Notes under the pieces: generated by a model
Seen by the model: only the letters and a program-made list of their open reading frames with translations
What the model was told of the DNA's origin: nothing
The model's database searches: none
Shown here: piece by piece, positions 25,844-34,310 of the stretch
How the letters are laid out: each line of letters begins with the position of its first letter
Numbering within the stretch: the stretch's first letter is position 1
Assembly (NCBI RefSeq): GCF_030056735.1
Contig: NZ_JASHKN010000014.1
Coordinates: forward strand, 87,718 to 151,717
DNA from: Rhodococcus sp. IEGM 1409
Lineage (GTDB): Bacteria > Actinomycetota > Actinomycetes > Mycobacteriales > Mycobacteriaceae
Length of the DNA: 64,000 nucleotides
Reading direction: 5' to 3'
Translations under genes and position numbers: made by a program

Positions 25844-26211
25844 CACCGGACAAGCTGATCACCGAATTCTGTGCACTCTGGGCACACGCCGACGTCGCGA
25901 AGATCGTCGAGTACTTCACCGATGACATCGTCTACCACAACATTCCGATGGAACCCGTCGTCGGGCGCGAGGCCGTCCGAGCTTTCATCGAACAATTTGT
26001 CGGTGCCTTCGGAAACATCGACTTTCAGATCAAGCGTCAGGTCGCGGACGGCAGCGTGGTGATGAACGAACGCGTCGACGTCTTCACCATCAACGGCGCC
26101 GAGGTAGCGCTCCCGGTCATGGGGGTATTCGAAGTCGAGGGCGGGAAGATCAGCGCCTGGCGCGACTATTTCGACATGGCGCCGATCAACGCGGCAGCCG
26201 GCCAGGCCTGA
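25840..26211 (+). CDS. Limonene-1,2-epoxide hydrolase family protein
   Basis: 123-residue NTF2-fold protein. The active-site set of limonene epoxide hydrolase can be aligned by eye: Tyr and Asn in [10 protein letters not shown], Arg and Asp in NERVDVF, and a second Asp in WRDYFDM. A mycobacterial relative (EphG, Rv2740) is reported to hydrolyse cholesterol oxide, which would suit the KstR-like control of this operon, but the substrate here is not shown. Last gene of the cysD operon; its start overlaps the cysQ stop by 4 nt. Ends 9 nt from the convergent downstream gene with no visible terminator. Confidence 0.82.
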   Translation: MTPDKLITEFCALWAHADVAKIVEYFTDDIVYHNIPMEPVVGREAVRAFIEQFVGAFGNIDFQIKRQVADGSVVMNERVDVFTINGAEVALPVMGVFEVEGGKISAWRDYFDMAPINAAAGQA

Positions 26212-26220
26212 TCGGGGCCG

Positions 26221-27372
26221 CTACTCCGCGATGACGGCGTGCGGGTAGTCCGCTGAGCGGTGCTGGAACCGTGTGATGGCCGGATTCACGATGACGCCGT
26301 CACGGATTTCGATGGCCCGATCGACGGTCTCGTCTGCCTTCCATGCCGTCTCTCCCGCCATCACGGTGGGCAGGTAGGGGAGAAGAGACTCGCTGATTTC
26401 CCACGATGCCGAGTTCCACAGGTACGACGGACTGTGGTCGACACCGTAGTAGGTGATGTTGTCACCGACGATGAAGGTCGGCTCGGCAAACGAGGTGGGG
26501 CGAGCCCAACTGAAGCCCATGCCTTCGTCGCACGACACGTCGACGATGAGGCTGCCGGGTTGGAAGTCCATGAGGTCTTCCTCGGTCAGGAAAGTCAGTG
26601 GGGCGTCGGTGTTCTGCAGTACGCAGTTGACGACGATGTCGTGCTCGGCCAAGAATCCGGGCACCGGCACGCTGTGATTGTCGAGCATCACGTGGCTGCC
26701 ACGGACGTCACCGTTGTTGTTGTCGAAAGAGACCATGCGCGCCGAGTGAATAGGGGAGCTGACGGCGGTGACTCCACGCTGGGTGAGGACGTCCACTTCG
26801 TGGATGCCGTGCGCCTTGAGCGCTGTGACCGCGCCGCGTGCAGTGGCTCCGAAACCGATCACGGCAGCAGTGAGACGGCGGCCGTAGTCTCCGGTGGAAC
26901 CGATCAACTGCAGGGCGTGCAGTACCGAGCAATAGCCGGCGAGCTCGTTGTTCTTGTGGAACACATGCAGATTGAACGATCCGTCGCTGTGCCAGAAGTT
27001 CATGGCCTCGAAGGCGATGAGAGTCAGTTTCTTGTCGATCGCGATCTGTGTCAACTCGGTGTCCTGGACGCAGTGCGGCCAGCCCCAGAGAACCTGACCG
27101 GATCGCAGTTCGGCGAGGTCACGCACCAACGGCTTCGGTAGCAGAACCACATCGGTTTCCGCCAAAATCTGCTTGCGCGTGCGGATTCCGGCAACCAGGC
27201 GCGAGAGGTAGTCGTCGGAGTAGCCGAAGGGGTGGCCGTAGCCCTCTTCGAGGTAGATCCGAGAGCGTAGTTCGGCATCGATGCGATCGAAATGCGCAGG
27301 ATGGATCGGCAACCGGCGTTCTGCCGGTTTGCTCGACTGTCCGATGACTCCAAGGGTGCGTGCGTTGTTCAA
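26221..27372 (-). CDS. Alanine dehydrogenase/PNT-fold oxidoreductase, N5-(carboxyethyl)ornithine synthase-like
   Basis: 383 residues. The N-terminal half shows the AlaDH/PNT pattern (IGQSSKPAERRLPIHPAHFD, YGHPFGYSDDYL, LPKPLVRDLAEL). A Rossmann segment AAVIGFGATARGAVTALKAHG follows at about residue 168. The C-terminal HSPSYLWNSASWEIS stretch is like the opine-forming N5-(carboxyethyl)ornithine synthases rather than true alanine dehydrogenases. Such enzymes condense an amino acid with pyruvate using NADPH. The start is TTG (27370-27372) with GAGAG upstream. A 233-bp gap follows upstream. Function by similarity only; a saccharopine-like or other imine reductase role is possible. Confidence 0.65.
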   Translation of the reverse strand: MNNARTLGVIGQSSKPAERRLPIHPAHFDRIDAELRSRIYLEEGYGHPFGYSDDYLSRLVAGIRTRKQILAETDVVLLPKPLVRDLAELRSGQVLWGWPHCVQDTELTQIAIDKKLTLIAFEAMNFWHSDGSFNLHVFHKNNELAGYCSVLHALQLIGSTGDYGRRLTAAVIGFGATARGAVTALKAHGIHEVDVLTQRGVTAVSSPIHSARMVSFDNNNGDVRGSHVMLDNHSVPVPGFLAEHDIVVNCVLQNTDAPLTFLTEEDLMDFQPGSLIVDVSCDEGMGFSWARPTSFAEPTFIVGDNITYYGVDHSPSYLWNSASWEISESLLPYLPTVMAGETAWKADETVDRAIEIRDGVIVNPAITRFQHRSADYPHAVIAE

Positions 27373-27605
27373 TTGTGTATCTCTCGATAGGAGCAGGTAG
27401 AGATGTCAGGCAGGAGCCTGAGGGACGAGCAGAAGCCGCAGAAACGCTGGCAGATTGCCTCGGCCAGGACCGCGTGAAAGCGTGCTGGCTGCGCTGCTGT
27501 CGATCGCCGACGGCAACAGAAAGGCGCGTCGGTATGTGCCCAGTCTAGTCCGGAACGGCCCTCGCCTGGTGGCCGGGCGCTGTGTGGTGCTCCTCTGACG
27601 TACGG

Positions 27606-27983
27606 CTACTGCTCGCGCAGGCGTGAATCCAGCACGGCCAGTTGAATTTTGCTGGCATCCGCGTGTACCTGGCGTCCTTTGTCGGTAACGTCGACGAAGA
27701 CTCCGCGCCGGTCAGCCTCGCATAGTGCTCGCTGAACCAATCCGGCCTTCTCGAGACGAGCGACGCTGCGGGAGAGCGCGCTGGGACTCAGATACATCTC
27801 CGAGGCCAGCTCCTGCATGCGTGGACGCTCGCACGAGGCGTCCATGAGCCGGTCGAGAGCCTCGAAGTCGCTCATGCTCAGCCCATGCGCCGACTGCATC
27901 TGGCGATCGAGTTCGCTCGCGATGTCGTTGTAGCTGGTCGACAGCGAGCGCCAGGTGTTGCGCAATTCGGATTCCGACGTCAC
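27606..27983 (-). CDS. MarR family transcriptional regulator
   Basis: 125 residues, short for the family but with the whole winged helix: SMSDFEALDRLM, MQELASEMYLSPSALSRSVARLEKAGLV and ADRRGVFVDVTDKG. GTG start. Divergent from a DHA2 efflux gene with an 85-nt gap full of short repeats, the classic arrangement of a repressor and the pump it controls. The ligand is probably a pump substrate; unknown. Confidence 0.9.
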   Translation of the reverse strand: MTSESELRNTWRSLSTSYNDIASELDRQMQSAHGLSMSDFEALDRLMDASCERPRMQELASEMYLSPSALSRSVARLEKAGLVQRALCEADRRGVFVDVTDKGRQVHADASKIQLAVLDSRLREQ

Positions 27984-28014
27984 GACCGCATTCTAGTTGA
28001 AGACCCGATTGCGT

Positions 28015-28061
28015 GCAATTGCATTAAATGCTTGTGCATTATGTGCATGTGCATCTATTCT
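28015..28061 (+). promoter_or_regulatory. Promoter and repeat operator of the MFS efflux gene
   Basis: TTGTGC (28032-28037), 18-nt spacer, TATTCT (28056-28061). TGTGCAT occurs three times (28033, 28042, 28048) over the -35 box and spacer, with the palindromes GCAATTGC (28015-28022) and GCATTAAATGC (28021-28031) just upstream. Likely MarR sites. The -10 box ends 7 nt before the GTG start, which implies a leaderless transcript. Confidence 0.6.
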
Positions 28062-28068
28062 CGCTGAC

Positions 28069-29598
28069 GTGACTTGCACAGACTCGACACTCAAACCATT
28101 CGAATCGCCGGAATCCCCGGGTTCTAAGGAATCCGCGGATCCGGCCACAGGGGAGGGCTGGTCCCTCAAGCTGTGGGGCATCCTCGCGGTGCTCTGCCTC
28201 GTGTTGTTCCTCGACGGTCTCGATGTGTCGATGGTGGGCGTCGCTTTACCGTCCATCGGCAATGAACTGGGCCTGTCCACTACTTCGCTGCAGTGGATCA
28301 TCAACGGCTACGTCCTCGGATTCGGCGGCTTGCTGCTGCTCGGTGGACGTACTGCCGACCTTCTCGGACGCAGGAAGGTCTTCCTGATCGCGCTCGCCGT
28401 GTTCGCGATCGCCTCGCTGGTCGGTGGACTTGTCGACAACGGAACACTGCTGATCGCATCACGATTCGTCAAGGGACTCGCTGCGGCATTCACTGCGCCG
28501 ACCGCAATGTCCATCCTCACCACGACGTTCAAGGAGGGGCCCGCCCGTAACCGTGCCTTGTCAGTGTTCTCGGTGTTCGGAGCCAGTGGTTACTCCTCCG
28601 GCTTGATCCTCGGCGGGCTGTTGACCAGCGCCGGTTGGCGATTCACGTTCCTGATGCCGGTTCCGTTTGCCGTCATCGCACTGATCGGTGGGTACTTCCT
28701 CATTCCGCGGGACCGTCCCGCGGACGCCGGGGGGCACGACCTCGTCGGGGCCGTCACCCTGGTGACGGGAATGCTGCTCACGGTTTACACGATGGTCTCG
28801 GCTCCGACCCGTGGATGGGCGCACCCGATGACACTGGGATCGTTCGCCGTGGCCGCCGTGCTGCTCGCGACGTTCTTTTTCGTGGAGAAGAAGGTTGCGC
28901 ATCCGCTTGTGCGCCTCGGACTTCTGCGCGTCGGCACCATCGTCCGTGCGAATCTGGCCATCATCGCGCTCTTCGGTTCCTACCTGAGCTTCCAGTTCAT
29001 GATGACGATCTTCCTTCAGTCCGCTCTCGGCTGGTCGCCGCTGAAGATGGCGATGGCGTTGCTCCCCGCAGGCATCATCGTCGCCTTCGGATCACCGTTT
29101 GTCGGACGGTTGGTCGACTTGTACGGCAGTGCCAAGCTCATCATCGCGGCACTGACGTCGCTGAGCGTCGGGTACCTCTGGTTCCTCTTCGCCGGCGGCG
29201 ATTCACCGTCGTACGTCGTGGCGATTCTGCCGAGCGTCATCCTGCTCGGGCTCGGATTCGCATTGGGGTACACCTCGATCATGGCGCAGGCCACCTCGGG
29301 CGTCGACGACTCCGAGCAGGGCTTGGCCTCGGGTCTGGTGAACACGTCCGCTCAGGTCGGTGCGGCGCTCGTGCTCGCTCTGACTACTGCCCTCGTGACC
29401 GCTGGATCGCACACCGCGTCCGGCGCCGGTACTGCCGGGTTCGAGCAGTTCCATCCCGGCCTGATTCTGGTCACCGGGGTCGCGCTGGTGGGCTTGGCGA
29501 TCACCGTCTCGCCGCTCGTACGTGGGAGTTCGCTGCGGGGAAGATCAATGCGTGAAAGGCGCGCTGAGGAAGAAAAGGAGTTGGCCGAGGTCAACTGA
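28069..29598 (+). CDS. MFS transporter, DHA2 (EmrB/QacA) family
   Basis: 509-residue, 14-helix drug:proton antiporter. The family pattern LDGLDVSMVGVALPSIGNEL in helix 1 is followed by GGRTADLLGRRKVFL (motif A) and RFVKGLAAAFTAPTAMSIL; helix 5 has FSVFGASGYSSGLILGGLL (motif C). The GTG at 28069 has no Shine-Dalgarno but sits right at the predicted transcript start. An in-frame ATG at 27997 lies inside the operator and would add no membrane segment. Divergent MarR gene is the likely repressor. Confidence 0.9.
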   Translation: MTCTDSTLKPFESPESPGSKESADPATGEGWSLKLWGILAVLCLVLFLDGLDVSMVGVALPSIGNELGLSTTSLQWIINGYVLGFGGLLLLGGRTADLLGRRKVFLIALAVFAIASLVGGLVDNGTLLIASRFVKGLAAAFTAPTAMSILTTTFKEGPARNRALSVFSVFGASGYSSGLILGGLLTSAGWRFTFLMPVPFAVIALIGGYFLIPRDRPADAGGHDLVGAVTLVTGMLLTVYTMVSAPTRGWAHPMTLGSFAVAAVLLATFFFVEKKVAHPLVRLGLLRVGTIVRANLAIIALFGSYLSFQFMMTIFLQSALGWSPLKMAMALLPAGIIVAFGSPFVGRLVDLYGSAKLIIAALTSLSVGYLWFLFAGGDSPSYVVAILPSVILLGLGFALGYTSIMAQATSGVDDSEQGLASGLVNTSAQVGAALVLALTTALVTAGSHTASGAGTAGFEQFHPGLILVTGVALVGLAITVSPLVRGSSLRGRSMRERRAEEEKELAEVN

Positions 29599-29621
29599 AT
29601 ACTTGCTTCATCCGCGAATGC

Positions 29622-29658
29622 GCTCGGCCGCGTAGGAGAGACTCCTGCGCGGCCGAGC
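29622..29658. terminator. Bidirectional terminator
   Basis: 17-bp stem with one G-T pair (29622-29638 with 29642-29658) and a 3-nt loop between the convergent MFS and FAD monooxygenase genes. Confidence 0.8.
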
Positions 29659-29671
29659 TGCTGTGCGGGAA

Positions 29672-31540
29672 CTACCGAGTGGCAGAATTCAGGGCTGTGT
29701 CGAAGCTCGTCGACGTAGCTTGTGAACCGAGAATCAAGGCAAGACGCACCAACATGGCTTCGCGATCAGCCGGTTCAGCCTGATCGAGTGCGTTCGACAG
29801 TGCCAGCCAGACGTGTTCGCGGTGGCCTTCGTCGTCGATCACAGTGGGCGCGACCGACTGTGTCGCGTCGAAGTGCGTTGGCGCGGTGCCGGCAGTGAGG
29901 TGTTTGGCCACGTCGCTCAATTGCGCGGGATCGCTGATGCGGCACAGCACCAAGCCGTCGGGCCGAATCACGAAGATCTCGCCGACACGGGCGCCGAGGG
30001 CAGATGCGAGGTCACCTTCGACATCGGGAATCGTGGAGGCGGCAGTTCCCGCGGTGATCACCTGCACGGTTTCCGGTGCAGTAGTCTGAGCGAGAATTTC
30101 GGCCTGTTCGGCGAGTTCGGTCACCGCCTCAGCCGGCAGTCCGAAGGTCACTAGACCGAATCCAGTGCCGCGCAGACTGTTCAAGGAGACTGCCGAACCG
30201 TCGACCGAGGTCTGGACGATTCTGTCTTCCAACGGATCGCCGGGTAGCACCCCCTCGGTGCTCGGAGCCGTGGGCCACGTCAGTGGTGAGAGGCGGGCGT
30301 GCGTCGCACTCGACTGGCGAGGGTTGATCAGGTGCGCGAATTCGCTTCGGGTGGTGGCGAGTTCGAGTACGGCGTCGCGGGTGGTCCGGTAACCGTGACT
30401 GCCTGGGGACATGATGAGCGTCGACTTGCCTGCATTGTCGACGTTCTGCTGCCACGCGCTGCGACGTTCCTTCGAATAGGCGTCGAGGATGGCGGTATCG
30501 GAAGCTCTGTTGACGACGGCGGCCAGTTGCCACACCAGGGTCTCGGCGTCTTCCATGCCGGAGTTGAGTCCACGGACACCGAAGATCGGAACGAGATGCG
30601 CGGCGTCGCCGGCAAACAGGACGCGGCCGTGAGTGAAGTCTTCCAGGGCCAAGGCGTGAGCGCGGTAGAAGCCGAACCATTCGAGGGTCCAGGGGATGTC
30701 GCTCTGGAGCCATTCGAGGTGACGCGTGATGCGATCGCGGATGCGGTCTTCCTGCGTCTCGGCTTCTGGATCGTCCGACGCGTCGAGCTGGTAGTCGATG
30801 CGCCAGATGTCACGAGGCTGGCGGTGCATGATGATCGTGGAACCCGGGTTGCTGGGTGCGTCGAACCACACCAGACGCTCGGCCGGGAGTTCCGATTCCC
30901 AATGAATGTCGGCAATGACGTAGTTGCCTTCGTAGCTGTTGCCCTGCAAGCGGATTCCGCTGAGTTCGCGCATCTTGCTGCGTCCACCATCGGCAGCCAC
31001 TACCCAGGCGGCACGCAGTTCGCGGGTTCCGAACGTGGTGTCGACGGTCAGAGACACCTCGTCCTCACCACGGGAGATGCCGGCGATCGATGACGACCAG
31101 TGGAAGTTCACGAGGGGATGAGCGAGCAACTTGTCCGTCATGATCTGCTCGAGCTCGGACTGCGACACGTTGACCATGGGGCCACGCGCGTCGTGCTCGG
31201 CGGATGCCATGCGGAAGTGCAGTACTTCCTGATCACGATAGTAGCTCCGGCCACCCACCCACGGCAGAACTGTGTCTTCGAGTTCGGCACCGAAGCCCAG
31301 GCGTTCGGCAACTTCGAGGCTGTGCCGTGACACGCAGATCGCGCGACTGCCGAACGAGACCTGATCTGCCGCTTCGAGAATCGTGACGGGAATGCCGCGC
31401 TGTGCCAAGCCCATGGCTACGCCCATGCCGACGGGGCCGGCACCGACGATCACGACGGGAAGTGCGTCGGCCGAAGGCTCCGTGGACATGAAGTCCTCGG
31501 GTGCGTACTTCTTCGGATGAAAGTAAGTCGACATGGTCAC
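29672..31540 (-). CDS. FAD-dependent aromatic monooxygenase (phenol-hydroxylase/MhpA type)
   Basis: About 620 residues. N-terminal FAD Rossmann motif PVVIVGAGPVGMGVAMGLAQ, the middle WVVAADGGRSKMRELSG (DG motif), and FAGDAAHLVPIFGVRGLNSG (GD motif, about residue 310). The last 160 residues are the thioredoxin-like tail typical of phenol 2-monooxygenase relatives. Such enzymes hydroxylate phenolic substrates with NAD(P)H and O2. GTG 31540 overlaps the upstream transporter stop; ATG 31534 is an alternative start. The transporter and LysR gene upstream on the same strand suggest an aromatic-acid uptake and attack unit; the substrate is not known. Confidence 0.85.
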   Translation of the reverse strand: MTMSTYFHPKKYAPEDFMSTEPSADALPVVIVGAGPVGMGVAMGLAQRGIPVTILEAADQVSFGSRAICVSRHSLEVAERLGFGAELEDTVLPWVGGRSYYRDQEVLHFRMASAEHDARGPMVNVSQSELEQIMTDKLLAHPLVNFHWSSSIAGISRGEDEVSLTVDTTFGTRELRAAWVVAADGGRSKMRELSGIRLQGNSYEGNYVIADIHWESELPAERLVWFDAPSNPGSTIIMHRQPRDIWRIDYQLDASDDPEAETQEDRIRDRITRHLEWLQSDIPWTLEWFGFYRAHALALEDFTHGRVLFAGDAAHLVPIFGVRGLNSGMEDAETLVWQLAAVVNRASDTAILDAYSKERRSAWQQNVDNAGKSTLIMSPGSHGYRTTRDAVLELATTRSEFAHLINPRQSSATHARLSPLTWPTAPSTEGVLPGDPLEDRIVQTSVDGSAVSLNSLRGTGFGLVTFGLPAEAVTELAEQAEILAQTTAPETVQVITAGTAASTIPDVEGDLASALGARVGEIFVIRPDGLVLCRISDPAQLSDVAKHLTAGTAPTHFDATQSVAPTVIDDEGHREHVWLALSNALDQAEPADREAMLVRLALILGSQATSTSFDTALNSATR

Positions 31541-32847
31541 GAGGCTTTCTGTGCGGCAGCAGGTTCCGGGAGCAACAAGATGGAAACCAGGCTGATCACG
31601 GCAATGATCACGAAGTAGGCAGTGATGGCGAACGAGGTGTCGAATGCGGCGTAGAGCGCAGTGGCGATCATCGGAGCCAGGCCGCCGCCGAGGATTGCGC
31701 CGATCTGGTATCCCAGTGACGCTCCGCTGTAGCGGATGTGTGCGGGAAACAATTCCGCGAACAGGGCAGCTTGTGGGCCGGCGCAGCAGCCGAGCGTGAA
31801 GCCGAGGGCGATCATCGATACGAGCATCACCGGAACGATCGCTGTGTCGATCAGCGGAAAGAACACCGCTGCCGCGACGACGAGGGCGATCGAACTGCGG
31901 ATGTAGACGGTCCGGCGTCCGAGAGTGTCCGACTTGTGGGCGCTGAAAGCCATTCCCGCCATCCAGAACGGGCAGGATGCGATGAGGAGAAACAGCATGG
32001 TGGTTTTGCTGAAGCCGAGTTCGGACTCGCCGTATTTGAGGACGTAAACCATGTACGCGTACGCAATTCCGTTGGTGGCGATGAAGGTTCCACCGGCGAG
32101 GAGCACAGTCTTCCAGTGTTTGGTCAGAACCTCGAGGATCGGCAGGGACTCCGCCGGCGTCTCGGACTTCGATGCGGTGAACTCGTTACTCTCCTCGAGT
32201 CCGAGACGGATCCACATCGCAACACCCACGAGAACTGCGCTGAGCAGGAACGGGATTCGCCATCCCCAGGAGGTGAAGGCGTCGTCGTCCATGAAGGCGG
32301 CGAGAGGGAGATAGACGAGGTTGGCCACCAGTACGCCTGCGGGAACACCGATTTGTGGTGCGCTGCCGTACAACCCCTTCTTGCCCTCCGGCGCGTTTTC
32401 GGTTGCGACCAGAACTGCGCCACCCCACTCGCCGCCGACACCGAGTCCTTGGACGAAACGCAGGGTCACCAGGAGTATGGGCGCAAAGACGCCGATGGCG
32501 GCGTAGTTGGGTAACAGACCGATGGCAACGGTGGCGCTGCCCATCAACATGAGCGAGGTGACCAACATGGATTTGCGTCCGATGCGGTCGCCGAAGTGCC
32601 CCATCACGATTCCGCCGATGGGGCGCGCGACGAATCCGACGGCGAGGGTGGCAAAGGCGGCCAGGGTACCTGCCAGATCGGACGTGCCGGGGAAGAACTG
32701 CTTGCCGAGTACGAGTGCGGCCGCGGTGCCGTAGATGAAGAAGTCGTACCACTCGATGGCGGTGCCGACAAAGCTGCCGAGGGCGGCCTTGCGCGCCTTG
32801 ACCGTCGCGGCAGCGCGCGTAGCGGTCGGTGAGGCGATGGAGGTCAT
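31537..32847 (-). CDS. MFS transporter, metabolite:H+ symporter (MHS) family
   Basis: 436 residues, 12 membrane segments. The opening FVGTAIEWYDFFIYGTAAAL and GGIVMGHFGDRIGRKSML are the MHS-family marks seen in shikimate, proline/betaine and aromatic-acid symporters. FVQGLGVGGEWGGAVLVATE follows. ATG at 32847 has GAAAGG six bases upstream; the longer open frame continues into the LysR gap without coding character. Overlaps the monooxygenase start by 4 nt, so it likely imports that enzyme's substrate. Confidence 0.88.
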   Translation of the reverse strand: MTSIASPTATRAAATVKARKAALGSFVGTAIEWYDFFIYGTAAALVLGKQFFPGTSDLAGTLAAFATLAVGFVARPIGGIVMGHFGDRIGRKSMLVTSLMLMGSATVAIGLLPNYAAIGVFAPILLVTLRFVQGLGVGGEWGGAVLVATENAPEGKKGLYGSAPQIGVPAGVLVANLVYLPLAAFMDDDAFTSWGWRIPFLLSAVLVGVAMWIRLGLEESNEFTASKSETPAESLPILEVLTKHWKTVLLAGGTFIATNGIAYAYMVYVLKYGESELGFSKTTMLFLLIASCPFWMAGMAFSAHKSDTLGRRTVYIRSSIALVVAAAVFFPLIDTAIVPVMLVSMIALGFTLGCCAGPQAALFAELFPAHIRYSGASLGYQIGAILGGGLAPMIATALYAAFDTSFAITAYFVIIAVISLVSILLLPEPAAAQKAS

Positions 32848-32975
32848 GAAGTGCCTTTCGAGATAAATGTGGCTTGAAGACACAATGACGTGCGCCACAA
32901 CACTTGAAAAGCGAAAGAATTGGAGGTTCTTGCACGGAAAATCCGCGGAAGGACTTTCGATGCCTGGTAGCGCGA

Positions 32976-33902
32976 CTATTGGGCGATGTCTGAGGGTGAA
33001 ACGAATTCTATGAAAGCGCGTGCGACACGGCTCAAGCGCGTGTTCTGGTGCCAAGCGAGAACTACGTGCACCGACGGCACTGCGGGGGAAGAGATGGTCT
33101 TGACGACCACCTCGAGCCCCTCGTAGGTGACGTCCATCTTGGGTCGCTGGAGCAGCAGCGTCCAGCCGAGGCCGCGGCCGACAAATGCTCTCGCTGTCTC
33201 GAAGTTCGCAGTTCTGTAGGCAACCTTCGGGATGAATCCGCCTGCGCGACAGACGTCAAGCGCGTGTTTGGTGCTCGGCGGCGCGTCGAGGAGAACCATC
33301 GGATGCTCCGCCAGGTCCGGAAGATTGATCGGTCGCTCGGACCGCGCGAGCGGATGCTCGGCACCCAGGACGATCAAAGGTTTGCGGATTCCCAACGGGA
33401 CTGTGCGCAGTTGTGGAGACAGATCCAGGTCGTAGGCGATCGCGAGGTCCAACTCGCCGTTCTCGAGATGTGTCTGGAGGCGATTCTGGGTGTCCTCGCG
33501 GAACTCCACCAGCGCGTCAGGATTCTCACGGGTGAACCCGGCGATCATCGACGGCAACACCGTCGGTCCCAGAGCGGGATAACAGCCGATCGCGATGGGG
33601 CCCGACACGGTTCCGCCGGTTCCCAGTGCGTCGGATTCGAGCTCGCCTGCCTGCTGAAGTAGTGCCCGCGCACGCACCAGGACGGATTCACCGGTACGAG
33701 TCAGTTGAATGCCGAATGAGCGACGGCGAACGCACAGTTGAACTTTGAGCGCGCGTTCGAGTTCGGTGAGCGCCGCGGACAGGGCAGAGGGGGAGAGATG
33801 CAAGCGCTCGGCCGCTGCACTGATCGTTCCGGTCTCGGCTACCGCGACAAACACAGCAAGCTGACGCATCGTGTACGTAGGAGCAGGATCGATGCGAGGC
33901 AT
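32976..33902 (-). CDS. LysR family transcriptional regulator
   Basis: 308 residues with N-terminal HTH at about 12-70: MRQLAVFVAVAETGTISAAA, RLHLSPSALSAALTELERAL, QLTRTGESVL. The rest is the periplasmic-binding-like effector domain. It is encoded upstream of, and on the same strand as, the MHS transporter and monooxygenase (128-nt gap), so it probably controls them. Effector likely an aromatic compound, by context only. Confidence 0.9.
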   Translation of the reverse strand: MPRIDPAPTYTMRQLAVFVAVAETGTISAAAERLHLSPSALSAALTELERALKVQLCVRRRSFGIQLTRTGESVLVRARALLQQAGELESDALGTGGTVSGPIAIGCYPALGPTVLPSMIAGFTRENPDALVEFREDTQNRLQTHLENGELDLAIAYDLDLSPQLRTVPLGIRKPLIVLGAEHPLARSERPINLPDLAEHPMVLLDAPPSTKHALDVCRAGGFIPKVAYRTANFETARAFVGRGLGWTLLLQRPKMDVTYEGLEVVVKTISSPAVPSVHVVLAWHQNTRLSRVARAFIEFVSPSDIAQ

Positions 33903-33994
33903 GAGATCGACAGTAGTCGGGTAGATGACCCAGAAACTTTTGGTGTGGCACCGTGAAGAGGCGAAGGATGAATCGCTGACCTGCGTCTTCGTGG

Positions 33995-34067
33995 TGCCCC
34001 CGGCAGGATTCGAACCTGCGACCTTTCGCTCCGGAGGCGAACGCTCTATCCCCTGAGCTACGGGGGC
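33995..34067 (-). tRNA. tRNA-Arg (CCG)
   Basis: Minus-strand cloverleaf with acceptor arms GCCCCCG and CGGGGGC, D arm with AGCTCAGGGGATAGAGC, anticodon loop CTCCGGA (anticodon CCG) and TPsiC GGTTCGAATCC. Discriminator A at 33995; CCA not encoded. Confidence 0.95.
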
Positions 34068-34310
34068 GCACCGAACTTTCGGTGTGCCGATTGGGCTGCG
34101 TTAGCGTAGCGCATCGCGGGGGGACAAGACCAAACCGGTCCCCGTCTCGGCATGGCGTCGTCGCCCTAGGCGATCGAGCATGCGGCCGGGGACCATGGTC
34201 GTCGAATCATCTGTACCGACTGACTCGGATGCTTTTTGCGCCTAGGCTCGCCTGTGAGTACAGGCTCGGGCGGACTGCTCGGGCAGCCTCGTGAGGTACG
34301 GGAGTCGTTG

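Noticed and set aside
27373..27605. Possible small gene between the alanine-dehydrogenase-like gene and the MarR gene
   Set aside because: A 62-codon plus-strand frame exists but has no ribosome-binding site and no protein-like pattern; the 233 bp are better read as leader and promoter.
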